DNA of 64,000 nucleotides from assembly GCF_013155335.1 (NCBI RefSeq), contig NZ_JABJQZ010000004.1, forward strand, positions 744,001-808,000, written 5' to 3'. The stretch's first letter is position 1, and each line of letters opens with the position of its first letter. This document shows, piece after piece, positions 1 through 12,593 of this stretch. The stretch comes from Nocardioides sp. zg-1230. GTDB taxonomy: Bacteria; Actinomycetota; Actinomycetes; Propionibacteriales; Nocardioidaceae. The position numbers and the translations under genes are program-made. The notes under the pieces were generated by a model. The model saw only the letters and a program-made list of their open reading frames with translations, had not been told where the DNA came from and did not search any database.

Positions 1-65
1 GGGGCGGATGGGGCGGATGTGACCGTTGGGGCGCCCGTGGTGCGGCGCGCCGGCCTCCGGTCAGG

Positions 66-587
66 TCAGTGCTGGTAGGTGCCGTGCAGGATGGCGCGGC
101 CGAGCGTCTTGAAGGCCAGGTTGAAGGAGACGACCGCGTTGGAGGCGTCGGCGTCGACCCCCAGGGTGGCGTCCTTCACCGCGTGGACCACGAAGAAGTA
201 GCGGTGCGGGTGGTCACCCTCGGGCGGTGCGGCACCCATGAAGCCGGCCTCGCCGCCGTCGTTGCGCACGTGGAAGGCGTTGCCCGGCAGGTCGCCCGAG
301 GCCGCTCCGGTGTCGAGCGAGGTGACGTCCGCCGGGATGTCGACCAGGCACCAGTGCCAGAACCCGCTCGGGGTCGGCGCGTCGGGGTCGAAGCAGGTCA
401 CCACGTAGGACTGGGTGCCCTCCGGTGCCCCCGACCAGCTCAGCTGCGGCGAGGTGTTGCCGAGGGCGGCCACCTGGTCGTCCTTGAGAGGGGCGCCGTC
501 GGTGACGTCCTCGCTCGTGACGGTGAAGGACGCGGTCGCCGGCAGGTAGTCGTAGGGGTTGGGGGCCACGGGTCGCTCGATGCTCAT
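66..587 (-). CDS. YbhB/YbcL family PEBP (Raf-kinase-inhibitor-like) protein
   Basis: The 173-residue product carries the phosphatidylethanolamine-binding-protein core: D-P-D-A-P-T-P followed by F-W-H-W near the middle and an H-R-Y-F-F-V-V-H-A stretch before the C-terminus, as in bacterial YbhB. There is no signal peptide, so it is probably cytoplasmic. The bacterial role of the family is poorly defined (ligand or phosphoprotein binding). I chose the ATG giving MSIERPVAP. An upstream in-frame ATG at 638 would add 17 residues and overlap the divergent siroheme gene. It is transcribed divergently from that gene, with about 50 bp between start codons. Confidence 0.85.
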   Translation of the reverse strand: MSIERPVAPNPYDYLPATASFTVTSEDVTDGAPLKDDQVAALGNTSPQLSWSGAPEGTQSYVVTCFDPDAPTPSGFWHWCLVDIPADVTSLDTGAASGDLPGNAFHVRNDGGEAGFMGAAPPEGDHPHRYFFVVHAVKDATLGVDADASNAVVSFNLAFKTLGRAILHGTYQH

Positions 588-636
588 CCCTCGAACGTAG
601 CCACCTCCCACCACCTCGGAAAGGGACAATCGAGTC

Positions 637-1887
637 ATGACCGATCGCGGCGACGACTCTCGTCCCTACCTGGCCGGGCTGGTGCTGACCGGTCGCCGGG
701 TCGTCGTCGTCGGTGGTGGGCACGTGGCACAGAGACGCGTCTCGGGCCTCCTCGGCGCCGGCGCGGACGTGACCGTCGTCAGCCTCGAGGTGACGCCGGC
801 GCTCGAGGGGCTGGCGGGCGAGCTCACCCTGGTGCTGCGGGAGTTCACCGAGACCGACCTCGACGGTGCCTGGTACGTCGTCGCCGCGACCGACGACCCG
901 GCCGTCAACGCCCGCGTGGTGGCGGCCGCCGACGCCCGCCACACGTTCTGCGTCCGCGCCGACGACGCCCTCGGCGGCACCGCCTGGACGCCCGCGGTCG
1001 GCCACCACGGCAGCGTGACCGTCGGGGTGCTCGGCAACCGCGAGCCACGCAAGTCCGCCGCGCTGCGCGACGACATCGTCACCGCGCTGCGCGACGGGCA
1101 CCTGACGGCCTCCGAGGCGCTCGACCGCAGCCCGGGCGTCGTCCTCGTGGGTGGCGGACCCGGTGAGCCGGAGCTCGTGACCGTCGCCGCCCGCCACGCC
1201 CTCGCGACCGCCGACGTCGTCGTCGCCGACCGGCTCGCCCCGCGGGAGCTGCTCGACGAGCTCGGTCCCGACGTCGAGCTGATCGACGTGGCCAAGCTGC
1301 CCCGCGGTCGCTCGGCGTCGCAGCAGAGCATCAACGAGGTGATCGTCGACCGGGCACGCGCCGGCAAGCGCGTGGTGCGCTTCAAGGGGGGCGACAACTT
1401 CGTCTTCGGCCGTGGCTACGAGGAGCTGCTCGCCTGCGCTGCCGCCGACGTGCCGGTCACCGTCGTGCCCGGCCTCAGCTCGGCCATCGCCGTGCCCGCC
1501 CGGGTCGGCATCCCGGTCACCCACCGCGGGATCGCCCACGAGTTCACCGTGATCTCCGGCCACCTCCCGCCCGGCCACCCGGAGTCCCTGGTCGCGTGGG
1601 ACGCGGTCGCCGGCCTGCGGGGCACCCTCGTCCTGCTCATGGCCGTCGACAACGCGCCGGCGATCGCGCACGCGCTGCTCGACGGCGGGCGCGACGCCGC
1701 GACACCGGTGGCCGTCATCGTCGACGGCACCATGCCCACCGAGCGCACGGTCCTCAGCACCCTCGGCACCCTCGCCGACGACCTGGTCGCCCACCGGGTC
1801 GTCCCGCCCGCGATCATCGTGGTGGGCGAGGTCGTCGCCGTGGCCCGTCCGGCTCACTATGCAGATCCTGGGCCGGGGCGTGACTGA
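637..1887 (+). CDS. cysG: Siroheme synthase: precorrin-2 dehydrogenase / uroporphyrinogen-III C-methyltransferase fusion
   Basis: The 416-residue fusion makes siroheme for sulfite and nitrite reductases. The N-terminal part (about 1-150) begins with the NAD-binding motif V-V-V-V-G-G-G-H-V-A, as expected for precorrin-2 dehydrogenase/ferrochelatase. From about residue 168 the SUMT methyltransferase domain starts with V-G-G-G-P-G-E-P-E-L and includes VVPGLSSAIAVPARVGIPVT, the SAM and tetrapyrrole region. Its length suits the actinobacterial fused form. The ATG at 637 is preceded by a purine-rich GGAAAGGGA. The 3' end overlaps the next gene by 8 bp, so the two may be co-translated. Confidence 0.92.
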   Translation: MTDRGDDSRPYLAGLVLTGRRVVVVGGGHVAQRRVSGLLGAGADVTVVSLEVTPALEGLAGELTLVLREFTETDLDGAWYVVAATDDPAVNARVVAAADARHTFCVRADDALGGTAWTPAVGHHGSVTVGVLGNREPRKSAALRDDIVTALRDGHLTASEALDRSPGVVLVGGGPGEPELVTVAARHALATADVVVADRLAPRELLDELGPDVELIDVAKLPRGRSASQQSINEVIVDRARAGKRVVRFKGGDNFVFGRGYEELLACAAADVPVTVVPGLSSAIAVPARVGIPVTHRGIAHEFTVISGHLPPGHPESLVAWDAVAGLRGTLVLLMAVDNAPAIAHALLDGGRDAATPVAVIVDGTMPTERTVLSTLGTLADDLVAHRVVPPAIIVVGEVVAVARPAHYADPGPGRD

Positions 1888-2692
1888 GGTGTCCGGGTTG
1901 GTCGAGATCTCCGACCCCGACGACCCGCGCCTGGCCGACTACCGCGACCTGCGCGACGTCGAGCTGCGCAAGAGCCTCGAGGCCGAGCACGGGCTCTTCC
2001 TCGCGGAGGGGGAGAAGGTGGTGCGCCGGGCCGTGGAGGCCGGCCACGAGGCGCGGTCCTTCCTGATGGCGCCACGCTGGCTCGACGGCCTCGACGACGT
2101 GCTCGCCCGCAGTGCCGCTCCCTGCTACGTCCTGTCCGAGGCGCTCATCGGGCAGGTCACCGGATTCCACGTGCACCGCGGCGCGCTGGCGTCGCTGCGC
2201 AGGAGGCCGCTGCCGACCGTGGACGACGTGCTCGACGGCGCCCGCTCGGTCCTGGTGCTCGAGGACCTCGTCGACCACACCAACGTCGGCGCGGTCTTCC
2301 GCTCCGGAGCCGCGCTGGGCTTCGACGCGGTGCTCCTGTCGCCGCGGTGTGCCGATCCGCTCTACCGCCGCTCGATCAAGGTCGGCATGGGGGCGGTGTT
2401 CTCCACGCCCTGGACCCGCCTGCCCGACTGGTACGACGCCCTGCCGGACCTGGCGCGGCGCGGCTGGACGACGGTCGCCCTGACCCTCGGCCCCGACTCG
2501 GTCCCCATCGAGGAGGCCGTCGCGGGCGTCGACCGCCTCGCCCTGGTGCTGGGCTCGGAGGGGCACGGCCTGTCGTCGCGCTGGGAGACCTCGGCCGATC
2601 GTCGTGCCGTGATCCCGATGGCGGCCGGCATCGACTCCCTCAACGTCGCGGCCGCCAGCGCGGTGGCCTGCTACGCCGCGGCGCGTCGCTGA
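1880..2692 (+). CDS. TrmH/SpoU family RNA 2'-O-methyltransferase
   Basis: SPOUT-fold SAM-dependent methyltransferase that modifies rRNA or tRNA ribose 2'-OH; the exact target is unknown. The three SpoU motifs are visible: N-V-G-A-V-F-R-S in the middle, L-V-L-G-S-E-G-H-G-L-S-S, and a C-terminal I-D-S-L-N-V-A-A-A-S-A-V knot segment. The N-terminal part (LFLAEGEKVVRRA) is the L30e-like substrate-binding domain. The start is uncertain: GTG 1880 overlaps the cysG stop, whereas ATG 1859 would add seven residues. It is the first of three TrmH-type genes in this window. Confidence 0.87.
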   Translation: MTEVSGLVEISDPDDPRLADYRDLRDVELRKSLEAEHGLFLAEGEKVVRRAVEAGHEARSFLMAPRWLDGLDDVLARSAAPCYVLSEALIGQVTGFHVHRGALASLRRRPLPTVDDVLDGARSVLVLEDLVDHTNVGAVFRSGAALGFDAVLLSPRCADPLYRRSIKVGMGAVFSTPWTRLPDWYDALPDLARRGWTTVALTLGPDSVPIEEAVAGVDRLALVLGSEGHGLSSRWETSADRRAVIPMAAGIDSLNVAAASAVACYAAARR

Positions 2693-2700
2693 GGCTCAGG

Positions 2701-3312
2701 TCAGTCGGTGGTCAGGCGGTGCCGCAACCGCCGGGCGGCCACGAACACCACGACGAGGCCGATCAGCACGTAGACGACGTTGCTGACCGGGCCGACGTAC
2801 CCCTCCACGAGGTGCCACTGGGCGCCGAGCTCGTAACCGGCGAGGATCAGCGCTGCGTTCCAGACGAGGCTCCCGGCAGTCGTGAAGAGGCAGAAGCGGG
2901 GGAGCGGCATCCGATCGATCCCGGCGGGGATGGAGATCAGGCTGCGCACCCCGGGCACCAGCCGGCCGACGAAGACCGCGGTGCGCCCGTGCCGGCCGAA
3001 CCAGGTCACGGCCCTGCGCACGTCGTGGGCGTGCATCAGGGGGATGCGGTCAGCCAGCGCGCAGATCCGCTCCAGGCCCCACGCGGCGCCGAGCCAGTAG
3101 AGGGCGAGGGCACCGACGAGGGAGCCGGCCGTCGCCCACGCGATCGCCGCACCGAGGCTGTAGTAGCCCTGGCTCGCGGTGTAGCCCGCCAGGGGCAGCA
3201 CCAGCTCGCTCGGCACGGGCGGGAACACCGTCTCGAGGGCGGTGGCGAGACCGACGCCGGGGGATCCGATCGTGCGCATGACGAGCACGACCCAGTCGAG
3301 CACTGCCTCCAT
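2701..3312 (-). CDS. DedA family membrane protein
   Basis: The 203-residue polytopic membrane protein is of the DedA/SNARE-associated (VTT) family. It has the signature E-T-V-F-P-P-V-P-S-E near residue 27, the re-entrant loop region, and F-V-G-R-L-V-P-G-V-R-S near residue 115. DedA proteins are linked to lipid scrambling and envelope homeostasis; no specific role can be assigned here. It is the last gene of the minus-strand def-trmH-dedA series, 15 bp after the methyltransferase gene. Its 3' end faces the plus-strand SpoU gene with only 8 bp between stop codons. Confidence 0.9.
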   Translation of the reverse strand: MEAVLDWVVLVMRTIGSPGVGLATALETVFPPVPSELVLPLAGYTASQGYYSLGAAIAWATAGSLVGALALYWLGAAWGLERICALADRIPLMHAHDVRRAVTWFGRHGRTAVFVGRLVPGVRSLISIPAGIDRMPLPRFCLFTTAGSLVWNAALILAGYELGAQWHLVEGYVGPVSNVVYVLIGLVVVFVAARRLRHRLTTD

Positions 3313-3327
3313 GTCGTACGACGCCCC

Positions 3328-4122
3328 TCAGCCGCGCTGTCGCAGGGACTCGTGCAGCACGATCGAGCCCGCCACAGCGGCGTTGAGGGAGGAGGCGGTG
3401 CCGACCATCGAGATGGCGACGACCTCGTCGCACGCCGCGCGCCAGCCCGAGGACAGGCCGTGGGTCTCGTTGCCGACGACGACCACGAGGCGTCCGCCGA
3501 GGTCGGCGTCGGCGAGGGCGCTGCCGTCCTCGTCGGTGCCGACGATGCGGTAGCCGTGGACATGGGCGTGCTCGACGACCGGGCCGGGACCGGGCACCCG
3601 CAGCACCGTCAGGGCGAAGAGCGAACCGGTGCTGGCCCGCACGGCCTGCGGGTCGTAGGGGTCGGCGGCGTGCCCGGTGACCACGAGCGCGGACGCGCCG
3701 AAGGCGTCCGCCGAGCGGGCGAGCGTGCCGATGTTGCCCGGGCTCGTCGGGCGGTCGAAGACCACGACCGGGCCGTGCGGCCGCCGCGACTCCTCGAGGC
3801 GGGCGACCCCGTCCTCGGGCATCTCGACGACCGCGACCAGCTCGGCCCCCTCCTCACGTCCGCTGAGCCGGGCGTGGAGCTCGGGGGAGAGCATCACCCG
3901 CTCGGCGTCGGTCGTCGACCACAGGCTGTCGGACCAGGTGGAGGTGGCGCCGTCGGCGCGCAGCAGCGCCCGTACGGTCCAGCCCTCCTCGACGGCCCGC
4001 GTGATCGGCCGGACGCCCTGCACCAGGAACTCCCGGTTGCGGTGCCGCTTGGAACGGTTGGTCAGCAGCGCCTCCCACTGCTGGAAGCGTGCGTTCTCCC
4101 GGGTGATGCGCAGATCGTTCAC
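3328..4122 (-). CDS. TrmH/SpoU family RNA methyltransferase
   Basis: The 264-residue SPOUT methyltransferase has an N-terminal RNA-binding part (N-R-E-F-L-V-Q-G-V-R-P) followed by the SpoU motifs S-P-G-N-I-G-T-L-A-R-S, V-V-V-G-N-E-T-H-G-L-S and S-S-L-N-A-A-V-A-G-S-I. The target RNA cannot be told from sequence. It starts with GTG in a GTGA overlap with the def stop codon, so translation is coupled to peptide deformylase. It differs clearly from the other two TrmH-family genes here, so it is not a recent duplicate. Confidence 0.9.
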   Translation of the reverse strand: MNDLRITRENARFQQWEALLTNRSKRHRNREFLVQGVRPITRAVEEGWTVRALLRADGATSTWSDSLWSTTDAERVMLSPELHARLSGREEGAELVAVVEMPEDGVARLEESRRPHGPVVVFDRPTSPGNIGTLARSADAFGASALVVTGHAADPYDPQAVRASTGSLFALTVLRVPGPGPVVEHAHVHGYRIVGTDEDGSALADADLGGRLVVVVGNETHGLSSGWRAACDEVVAISMVGTASSLNAAVAGSIVLHESLRQRG

Positions 4123-4748
4123 GCGGGGGCCTCGGCGGGCCAGGACAGCGGGTAGTCCTCGACGGCGGCATCGTGCTTCTTGGTCAGTCGCTTGCGCGAC
4201 TTCGCCGAGAGACGGTCGCCGAAGACGGTGCCGAGGGTGTGGTCGGTCTCGTGCTGGAGGCAGCGGGCGAGGAGGCCGTCGCCCTCGAACGAGACGGGCT
4301 CGCCGTCGAGGCCCTGTCCGTCGACGCGCGCCCAGTCGGGGCGGGGGCAGGGCTCGAACGAGCCGGGGAAGGACAGGCAGCCCTCGTCGTCGTCCTCGAG
4401 GCGCCGGTCCTTGCCCTCGGGGAGCGTGAGGACGGGGTTGCAGACGACGCCGACGGTCCGCACGCCCTCGTCGTCGGGGCAGTCGAAGACGAACATCGCC
4501 ACGTCCTCGCCGATCTGGCAGGCGGCCAGTCCGACCCCCTCCGCGGCGTACATCGTGGCGACCATGTCGGCGGCCAGTGCGGCGAGCGCGTCGTCGTACG
4601 ACGTCACCGCGGCCTGCGGTCGGTGCATGACCGGCGTGCCCCAGCGGGTGATCGGTCGGACCGCACCGCCGTCGGGGAGGGGACCGTGGGGCGCCCGGAC
4701 CCCGGGGTCGGTGCCGGTCTGGGCGTCGGTCGGCTGCTCGTCGGGCAT
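4119..4748 (-). CDS. def: Peptide deformylase
   Basis: Removes the N-formyl group from nascent proteins. All three metal-site motifs are present: G-V-G-L-A-A-C-Q-I-G, E-G-C-L-S-F-P-G with the metal-binding Cys, and Q-H-E-T-D-H with two His ligands and the catalytic Glu. The 209-residue protein has an N-terminal extension of about 25 residues rich in D, P and T before the deformylase fold. The ATG at 4748 sits 6 nt downstream of a TAGGAT box, so the transcript is probably leaderless. It is the first gene of def-trmH-dedA and is divergent from the acyl-CoA dehydrogenase pair. Confidence 0.95.
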   Translation of the reverse strand: MPDEQPTDAQTGTDPGVRAPHGPLPDGGAVRPITRWGTPVMHRPQAAVTSYDDALAALAADMVATMYAAEGVGLAACQIGEDVAMFVFDCPDDEGVRTVGVVCNPVLTLPEGKDRRLEDDDEGCLSFPGSFEPCPRPDWARVDGQGLDGEPVSFEGDGLLARCLQHETDHTLGTVFGDRLSAKSRKRLTKKHDAAVEDYPLSWPAEAPA

Positions 4749-4754
4749 GCGGGG

Positions 4755-4760
4755 ATCCTA
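4755..4760 (-). promoter_or_regulatory. Putative -10 box of def (leaderless)
   Basis: Read on the minus strand the hexamer is TAGGAT, ending 6 nt before the def ATG. This spacing puts the transcription start at or next to the start codon. No Shine-Dalgarno sequence is seen. Confidence 0.6.
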
Positions 4761-4809
4761 GCCAGCCGGGGGTCTGGCGCCCGCACGGTGGAGGGGCGCT
4801 GGCGAAGTG

Positions 4810-4826
4810 TGTAACTCGGAGTTACA
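4810..4826. promoter_or_regulatory. Perfect 17-bp palindromic operator over the acyl-CoA dehydrogenase promoter
   Basis: TGTAACTCGGAGTTACA is an exact inverted repeat of two 8-bp arms around a central G. Its right arm contains TTACAT/TACATT, which works as a -10 box (4823-4828) for the ATG at 4835. A bound repressor would therefore cover the promoter. The size and symmetry suit a TetR-family dimer, the usual controller of fatty-acid catabolic genes in actinobacteria (inference). No regulator gene lies beside it. Confidence 0.75.
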
Positions 4827-4834
4827 TTGGAGCC

Positions 4835-6217
4835 ATGTCCTTCATCAGCAGCCTGCGGCCCGGTGGCCGCCACGGGTTGTCGTCCCGGGAGTCACGCGAC
4901 GCGATCGGTCTGGCCGTCGCCGCCGTCAACCGACTGGCGCAGAGCGAGCTCCTCGACCGCGTGGGCCTGCGCAGGCAGGCGGAGCAGGCGGTCTACACGA
5001 CGACACGCAGCGGGTTCCGGGTGGCGACGGCCGCCGGTCGCACGTTCGCCCGCGCTGGCCGCCGGACCGCCGGGGCCCGCCCGGCCAGCGCCGAGTCGCG
5101 CGGGGTCTTCGACCTCACGCCCACCGAGGACGAGGAGATGCTGCTCGACGTCGTCCGCGAGCTCGCGGACGAGGTGCTCCGTCCCGCCGCGTCCGCGGCC
5201 GACGACGCGTGCGCGCCCCCGACGGAGGTCGTGACCGCAGCCGAGGAGGTGGGGTTGCCCGTCCTGGGCGTCCCCGAGCAGCTCGGCGGCATCATGGAGG
5301 AGCGGTCGGCCATGGCCGGCGCGCTCGTCGCCGAGGCCCTGGCCCACGGCGACATGGGGCTCGCCGTCGCCACCCTCGCGCCCGGGTCCGTCGCCACCGC
5401 GATCGCCCTGTGGGGCAGCGACGCCCAGCAGCAGACCTACCTGCCCGCCTTCACCGGCAGCGGCGGCAGCTCCACCGGACCGGGCGTCCCGGCCGCAGCG
5501 CTCGCCCTCGCCGAGCCGCGGGTGCTCTTCGACCCCTTCGACCTCACGACCGCGGCCCGCCGCGACGGGGAAGGCTTCGTCCTCGACGGTGCGAAGTCCG
5601 CGGTCGTCCGTGGTGCCGACGCCGAGCTGTTCGTCGTCTCCGCGATGCTCGACGGCACGCCGGCGCTGTTCCTCGTCGAGTCCGGCACCGACGGGCTCGA
5701 GGTCGAGGCCGACCCGTCGATGGGAGTGCGCGCGGCCGGGTTGTCGCGCCTGCACCTCACCGGCGTACGGGTGGGCGCCGACGCGCTCCTCGGCGACACC
5801 GACGGCACGGCCCACGCCGAGTGCGTCCGACTCTCCCGCCTGGCCTGGTGCGCGCTCGCGGTCGGCACCGCGCAGGCAGTGCTGGACTACGTGAAGCCCT
5901 ACGTCAACGAGCGCGTCGCGTTCGGGGAGCCGATCAGCCACCGCCAGTCGGTGGCCTTCATGGTCGCCGACATGGCGATCGAGGTGCAGGCGATGCGCCT
6001 GCTCACCTGGAAGGCGGCCTCCCGCGCCGCCCGCGGTCAGGACTTCTCCCGCGAGGTCGGTCTCGCCCGTCAGCTGTGCGCCGAGAAGGGCATGCGCATC
6101 GGGCTCGACGGCGTGCAGCTGCTCGGCGGGCACGGGTTCGTCAAGGAGCACCCGGTCGAACGGTGGTACCGCGACCTGCGGGCCGTCGGCGTGATGGAAG
6201 GCGCGGTGATGATCTGA
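4835..6217 (+). CDS. Acyl-CoA dehydrogenase family protein (first of a pair)
   Basis: The 460-residue flavoenzyme is probably of fatty-acid beta-oxidation. The N-terminal 95 residues are a basic extension. The three-domain ACAD fold follows, with the C-terminal helical domain containing Y-V-N-E-R-V-A-F-G-E-P-I-S-H-R-Q and the FAD-binding L-L-G-G-H-G-F stretch near the end. Between residues 200 and 235 the usual W-x-T-E-P-x-x-G-S-D FAD motif is poorly conserved, so substrate or activity may differ from classic ACADs. The start is 6 nt after a -10-like TACATT embedded in a palindromic operator. The stop overlaps the next ATG (TGATG), pointing to a translationally coupled, perhaps heteromeric, pair. 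Confidence 0.85.
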   Translation: MSFISSLRPGGRHGLSSRESRDAIGLAVAAVNRLAQSELLDRVGLRRQAEQAVYTTTRSGFRVATAAGRTFARAGRRTAGARPASAESRGVFDLTPTEDEEMLLDVVRELADEVLRPAASAADDACAPPTEVVTAAEEVGLPVLGVPEQLGGIMEERSAMAGALVAEALAHGDMGLAVATLAPGSVATAIALWGSDAQQQTYLPAFTGSGGSSTGPGVPAAALALAEPRVLFDPFDLTTAARRDGEGFVLDGAKSAVVRGADAELFVVSAMLDGTPALFLVESGTDGLEVEADPSMGVRAAGLSRLHLTGVRVGADALLGDTDGTAHAECVRLSRLAWCALAVGTAQAVLDYVKPYVNERVAFGEPISHRQSVAFMVADMAIEVQAMRLLTWKAASRAARGQDFSREVGLARQLCAEKGMRIGLDGVQLLGGHGFVKEHPVERWYRDLRAVGVMEGAVMI

Positions 6218-7437
6218 TGGCGATCAACCTCGAGACCCCCCGCAAGCTCGTCGGGCTGGTCGACCAGGCCCACCAGCTCGCGATGAACATGCTGCGCCCG
6301 ATCTCGCGCACCTACGACCGCGCCGAGCACGCGTACCCCAAGGAGCTCGACATGCTCGCCGCGCTGATCGACGGCGTGTCCGAGACGGGGGCGACCGGCG
6401 GGGCCGGCGCGGGCGGCGTACGCCGTGACTCCTCCGCCGACGGCGACGACGACCGGGTCCGCAACGGGGCCAACCTCGCGTCCGTCCTCTCCGTCGCCGA
6501 GATGTGCTGGGGCGACACCGGCCTGCTGCTGTCGATGCCGCGCCAGGGCCTCGGCAACTCCGCGATCGCATCGGTCGCCGACGAGGAGCAGCTCGAGCGC
6601 TACCGGGGTACGTGGGCGGCCATGGCGATCACCGAGCCCGGCACGGGGTCGGACTCGGCCAACATCACCACCACGGCGGTCAGGGACGGCGACGAGTACG
6701 TCATCAACGGCGAGAAGATCTACGTGACCTCCGGCGAGCGCGCGGACTCGGTGGTGGTCTGGGCGACCCTCGACAAGGAGCTCGGCCGCGCCGCGATCAA
6801 GTCGTTCCTGGTCCGCAAGGACAACCCCGGCCTCAAGGTCGAGCGGCTCGAGCACAAGCTCGGCATCCGCGCCTCCGACACCGCGGTCATCACGTTCACC
6901 GACTGCCGCGTGCCGGCGGAGGACCTGCTCGGCTCGCCGGAGGTCGACACCAAGTCCGGCTTCGGTGGCGCGATGGCGACCTTCGACAACACCCGCCCGC
7001 TGGTCGCCGCGATGGCGGTCGGGTGCGCCCGGGCGTCGCTGGACCTGACCCGCGACCTGCTCGAGCAGGCCGGCGTGGTGATCGACTACGACCGTCCCGC
7101 GCAGTCCCAGTCCGCGGCGGCAGCGAGGTTCCTGCGGCTCGAGGCCGACTGGGAGGGTGCGAAGCTGCTGATGATGCAGGCGGCCTGGATGGCCGACAAC
7201 CGCAAGCCCAACTCGCTCGAGGCGTCGATGGCGAAGGCCAAGGCCGGGCGCGTCGGTTCCGACGTGACGCTGTCGTGCGTCCAGCTGTGCGGCACCCTCG
7301 GCTACGGCGAGGGCGAGCTCCTGGAGAAGTGGGCGCGCGACTCCAAGATCCTCGACATCTTCGAGGGCACCCAGCAGATCCAGCAGCTCATCGTCGCCCG
7401 CCGGGTGCTGGGGCTGACCAGCTCGGAGCTCAGGTAG
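6217..7437 (+). CDS. Acyl-CoA dehydrogenase family protein (second of a pair)
   Basis: The 406-residue ACAD has well-kept motifs: M-A-I-T-E-P-G-T-G-S-D-S (FAD and substrate binding) at about residue 130, K-I-Y-V-T-S-G-E in the beta domain, and C-G-T-L-G-Y-G-E-G near the C-terminus. F-E-G-T-Q-Q-I-Q-Q follows, where ACADs bind the adjacent FAD. It starts at the ATG overlapping the previous stop by one base. Divergent tandem ACADs of this kind often form alpha2-beta2 enzymes in actinobacteria, for example the steroid FadE complexes; this pairing here is inference. Confidence 0.9.
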   Translation: MAINLETPRKLVGLVDQAHQLAMNMLRPISRTYDRAEHAYPKELDMLAALIDGVSETGATGGAGAGGVRRDSSADGDDDRVRNGANLASVLSVAEMCWGDTGLLLSMPRQGLGNSAIASVADEEQLERYRGTWAAMAITEPGTGSDSANITTTAVRDGDEYVINGEKIYVTSGERADSVVVWATLDKELGRAAIKSFLVRKDNPGLKVERLEHKLGIRASDTAVITFTDCRVPAEDLLGSPEVDTKSGFGGAMATFDNTRPLVAAMAVGCARASLDLTRDLLEQAGVVIDYDRPAQSQSAAAARFLRLEADWEGAKLLMMQAAWMADNRKPNSLEASMAKAKAGRVGSDVTLSCVQLCGTLGYGEGELLEKWARDSKILDIFEGTQQIQQLIVARRVLGLTSSELR

Positions 7438-7442
7438 GCCGC

Positions 7443-7490
7443 ACGTGACGAAGCCCCCTCCCGGATCACCGGCAGGGGGCTTCGTGACGT
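7443..7490. terminator. Bidirectional hairpin terminator
   Basis: ACGTGACGAAGCCCCCT is followed after about 14 nt by its near-exact inverted repeat ending at 7490, giving a 17-bp stem with one mismatch. It sits between the convergent acyl-CoA dehydrogenase and YiaA/B genes. There is no strong U-tract. Confidence 0.8.
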
Positions 7491-7494
7491 GTGG

Positions 7495-7782
7495 TCAGGA
7501 GACGGACTTGAAGGGGTCGTGGTCGGCGAGGATCTTGTCGACGCGGGCCTGGTCGATGCGGGACACCACGTAGGAGTCCTCCTGGGCGTCGCGGACGCAC
7601 TTGGCGAGGGTGAAGCTCGACGTCGTGAGGAACATGGTGCCGAGGCCGAGGAAGGCGCGGATCCACGGGTCGACGGGGAGGTAGAAGATCGCGAAGATCA
7701 TGGTCAGCAGCGCGACGGCGAAGGAGACGCCGGCCTGCAGGAAGAAGGCGTTGGTGTTCTTGGTGGGAGTCGAGGAGGCCAT
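7495..7782 (-). CDS. YiaA/YiaB family inner membrane protein
   Basis: Small 95-residue protein with two hydrophobic helices (about 14-33 and 40-60), then a charged tail with C-V-R-D-A-Q-E and R-I-D-Q-A-R-V-D. This is the layout of the YiaAB two-helix domain. Function is unknown. It is a single gene, convergent with the acyl-CoA dehydrogenases across a terminator and divergent from the decarboxylase gene. Confidence 0.82.
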   Translation of the reverse strand: MASSTPTKNTNAFFLQAGVSFAVALLTMIFAIFYLPVDPWIRAFLGLGTMFLTTSSFTLAKCVRDAQEDSYVVSRIDQARVDKILADHDPFKSVS

Positions 7783-7867
7783 GGGTCAACCGTCGTCCTC
7801 CTCGGGCGTCGCCGGAGCCGCAGGCCTACCCGACCCGGGCTGAGTACCCGCGCTCAACCGTGCCGAG

Positions 7868-7873
7868 TACGTT
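7868..7873 (+). promoter_or_regulatory. Putative -10 box of the decarboxylase operon (leaderless)
   Basis: TACGTT ends 6 nt before the ATG at 7880. No Shine-Dalgarno sequence is present, so a leaderless transcript is likely. Confidence 0.55.
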
Positions 7874-7879
7874 CGGCGC

Positions 7880-12044
<4,165 letters not shown>

Positions 12045-12052
<8 letters not shown>

Positions 12053-12593
12053 GCGCTTCCTGGTGGTCTCGGCGACCGCGGCCGAGGCGGCGCACGTGCC
12101 CGCCGACCTGCCGCTCGTCATCACCGGGCTCGGCAAGACCGCGGCCGCCGCGACGACGGCGCGCGCCCTGGCGTCGTACGACGACCTGGCCGGGCTCACC
12201 GTCCTCAACATCGGCACCGCCGGGGCCCTGCGTGCCGGCCTGACCGGCCTCTTCGAGCCCGGCACGGTGCTCAACCACGACATCAGTGCCGACCTCGTCC
12301 GGGCGCTGGGCTACGACCCCCAGGAGCGGCTCGAGGTCGGGGAGTCCGACGTTGTCCTCGCCACCGGTGACGTCTTCGTCACCGAACCCGCTGTCCGCGA
12401 CGCCCTCGCCGAGCGCGCCCACCTCGTCGACATGGAGGGGTACGCCGTCGCGTGGGCGGCGCGCGAGGCCGGGGTGCCCGTCCGGCTCGTCAAGCACGTC
12501 TCCGACGCCGCCGACGAGTCCGCCCTCGACTGGACGTCCATGGTCGAGGCCTCCGCCCTCGCGCTCGGTGAATGGCTGCGCGACAACGTCTGA
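12045..12593 (+). CDS. Purine nucleosidase (MTA/SAH nucleosidase-like phosphorylase superfamily)
   Basis: The 182-residue protein shows the PNP_UDP fold signatures: V-I-T-G-L-G-K-T-A-A at about 25, L-N-I-G-T-A-G-A-L at about 55, the catalytic M-E-G loop in L-V-D-M-E-G-Y-A, and K-H-V-S-D-A-A-D with the Asp that protonates purine N7. It is shorter than E. coli MtnN (about 230). It may cleave methylthioadenosine, S-adenosylhomocysteine or another nucleoside. Position after GuaB1 would fit purine salvage. The start is GTG. Confidence 0.8.

Noticed and set aside
588-638. Longer start for the PEBP protein at 638
   Set aside because: The extra 17 residues do not match the family and would overlap the divergent cysG start; MSIERPVAP at 587 is the natural N-terminus.
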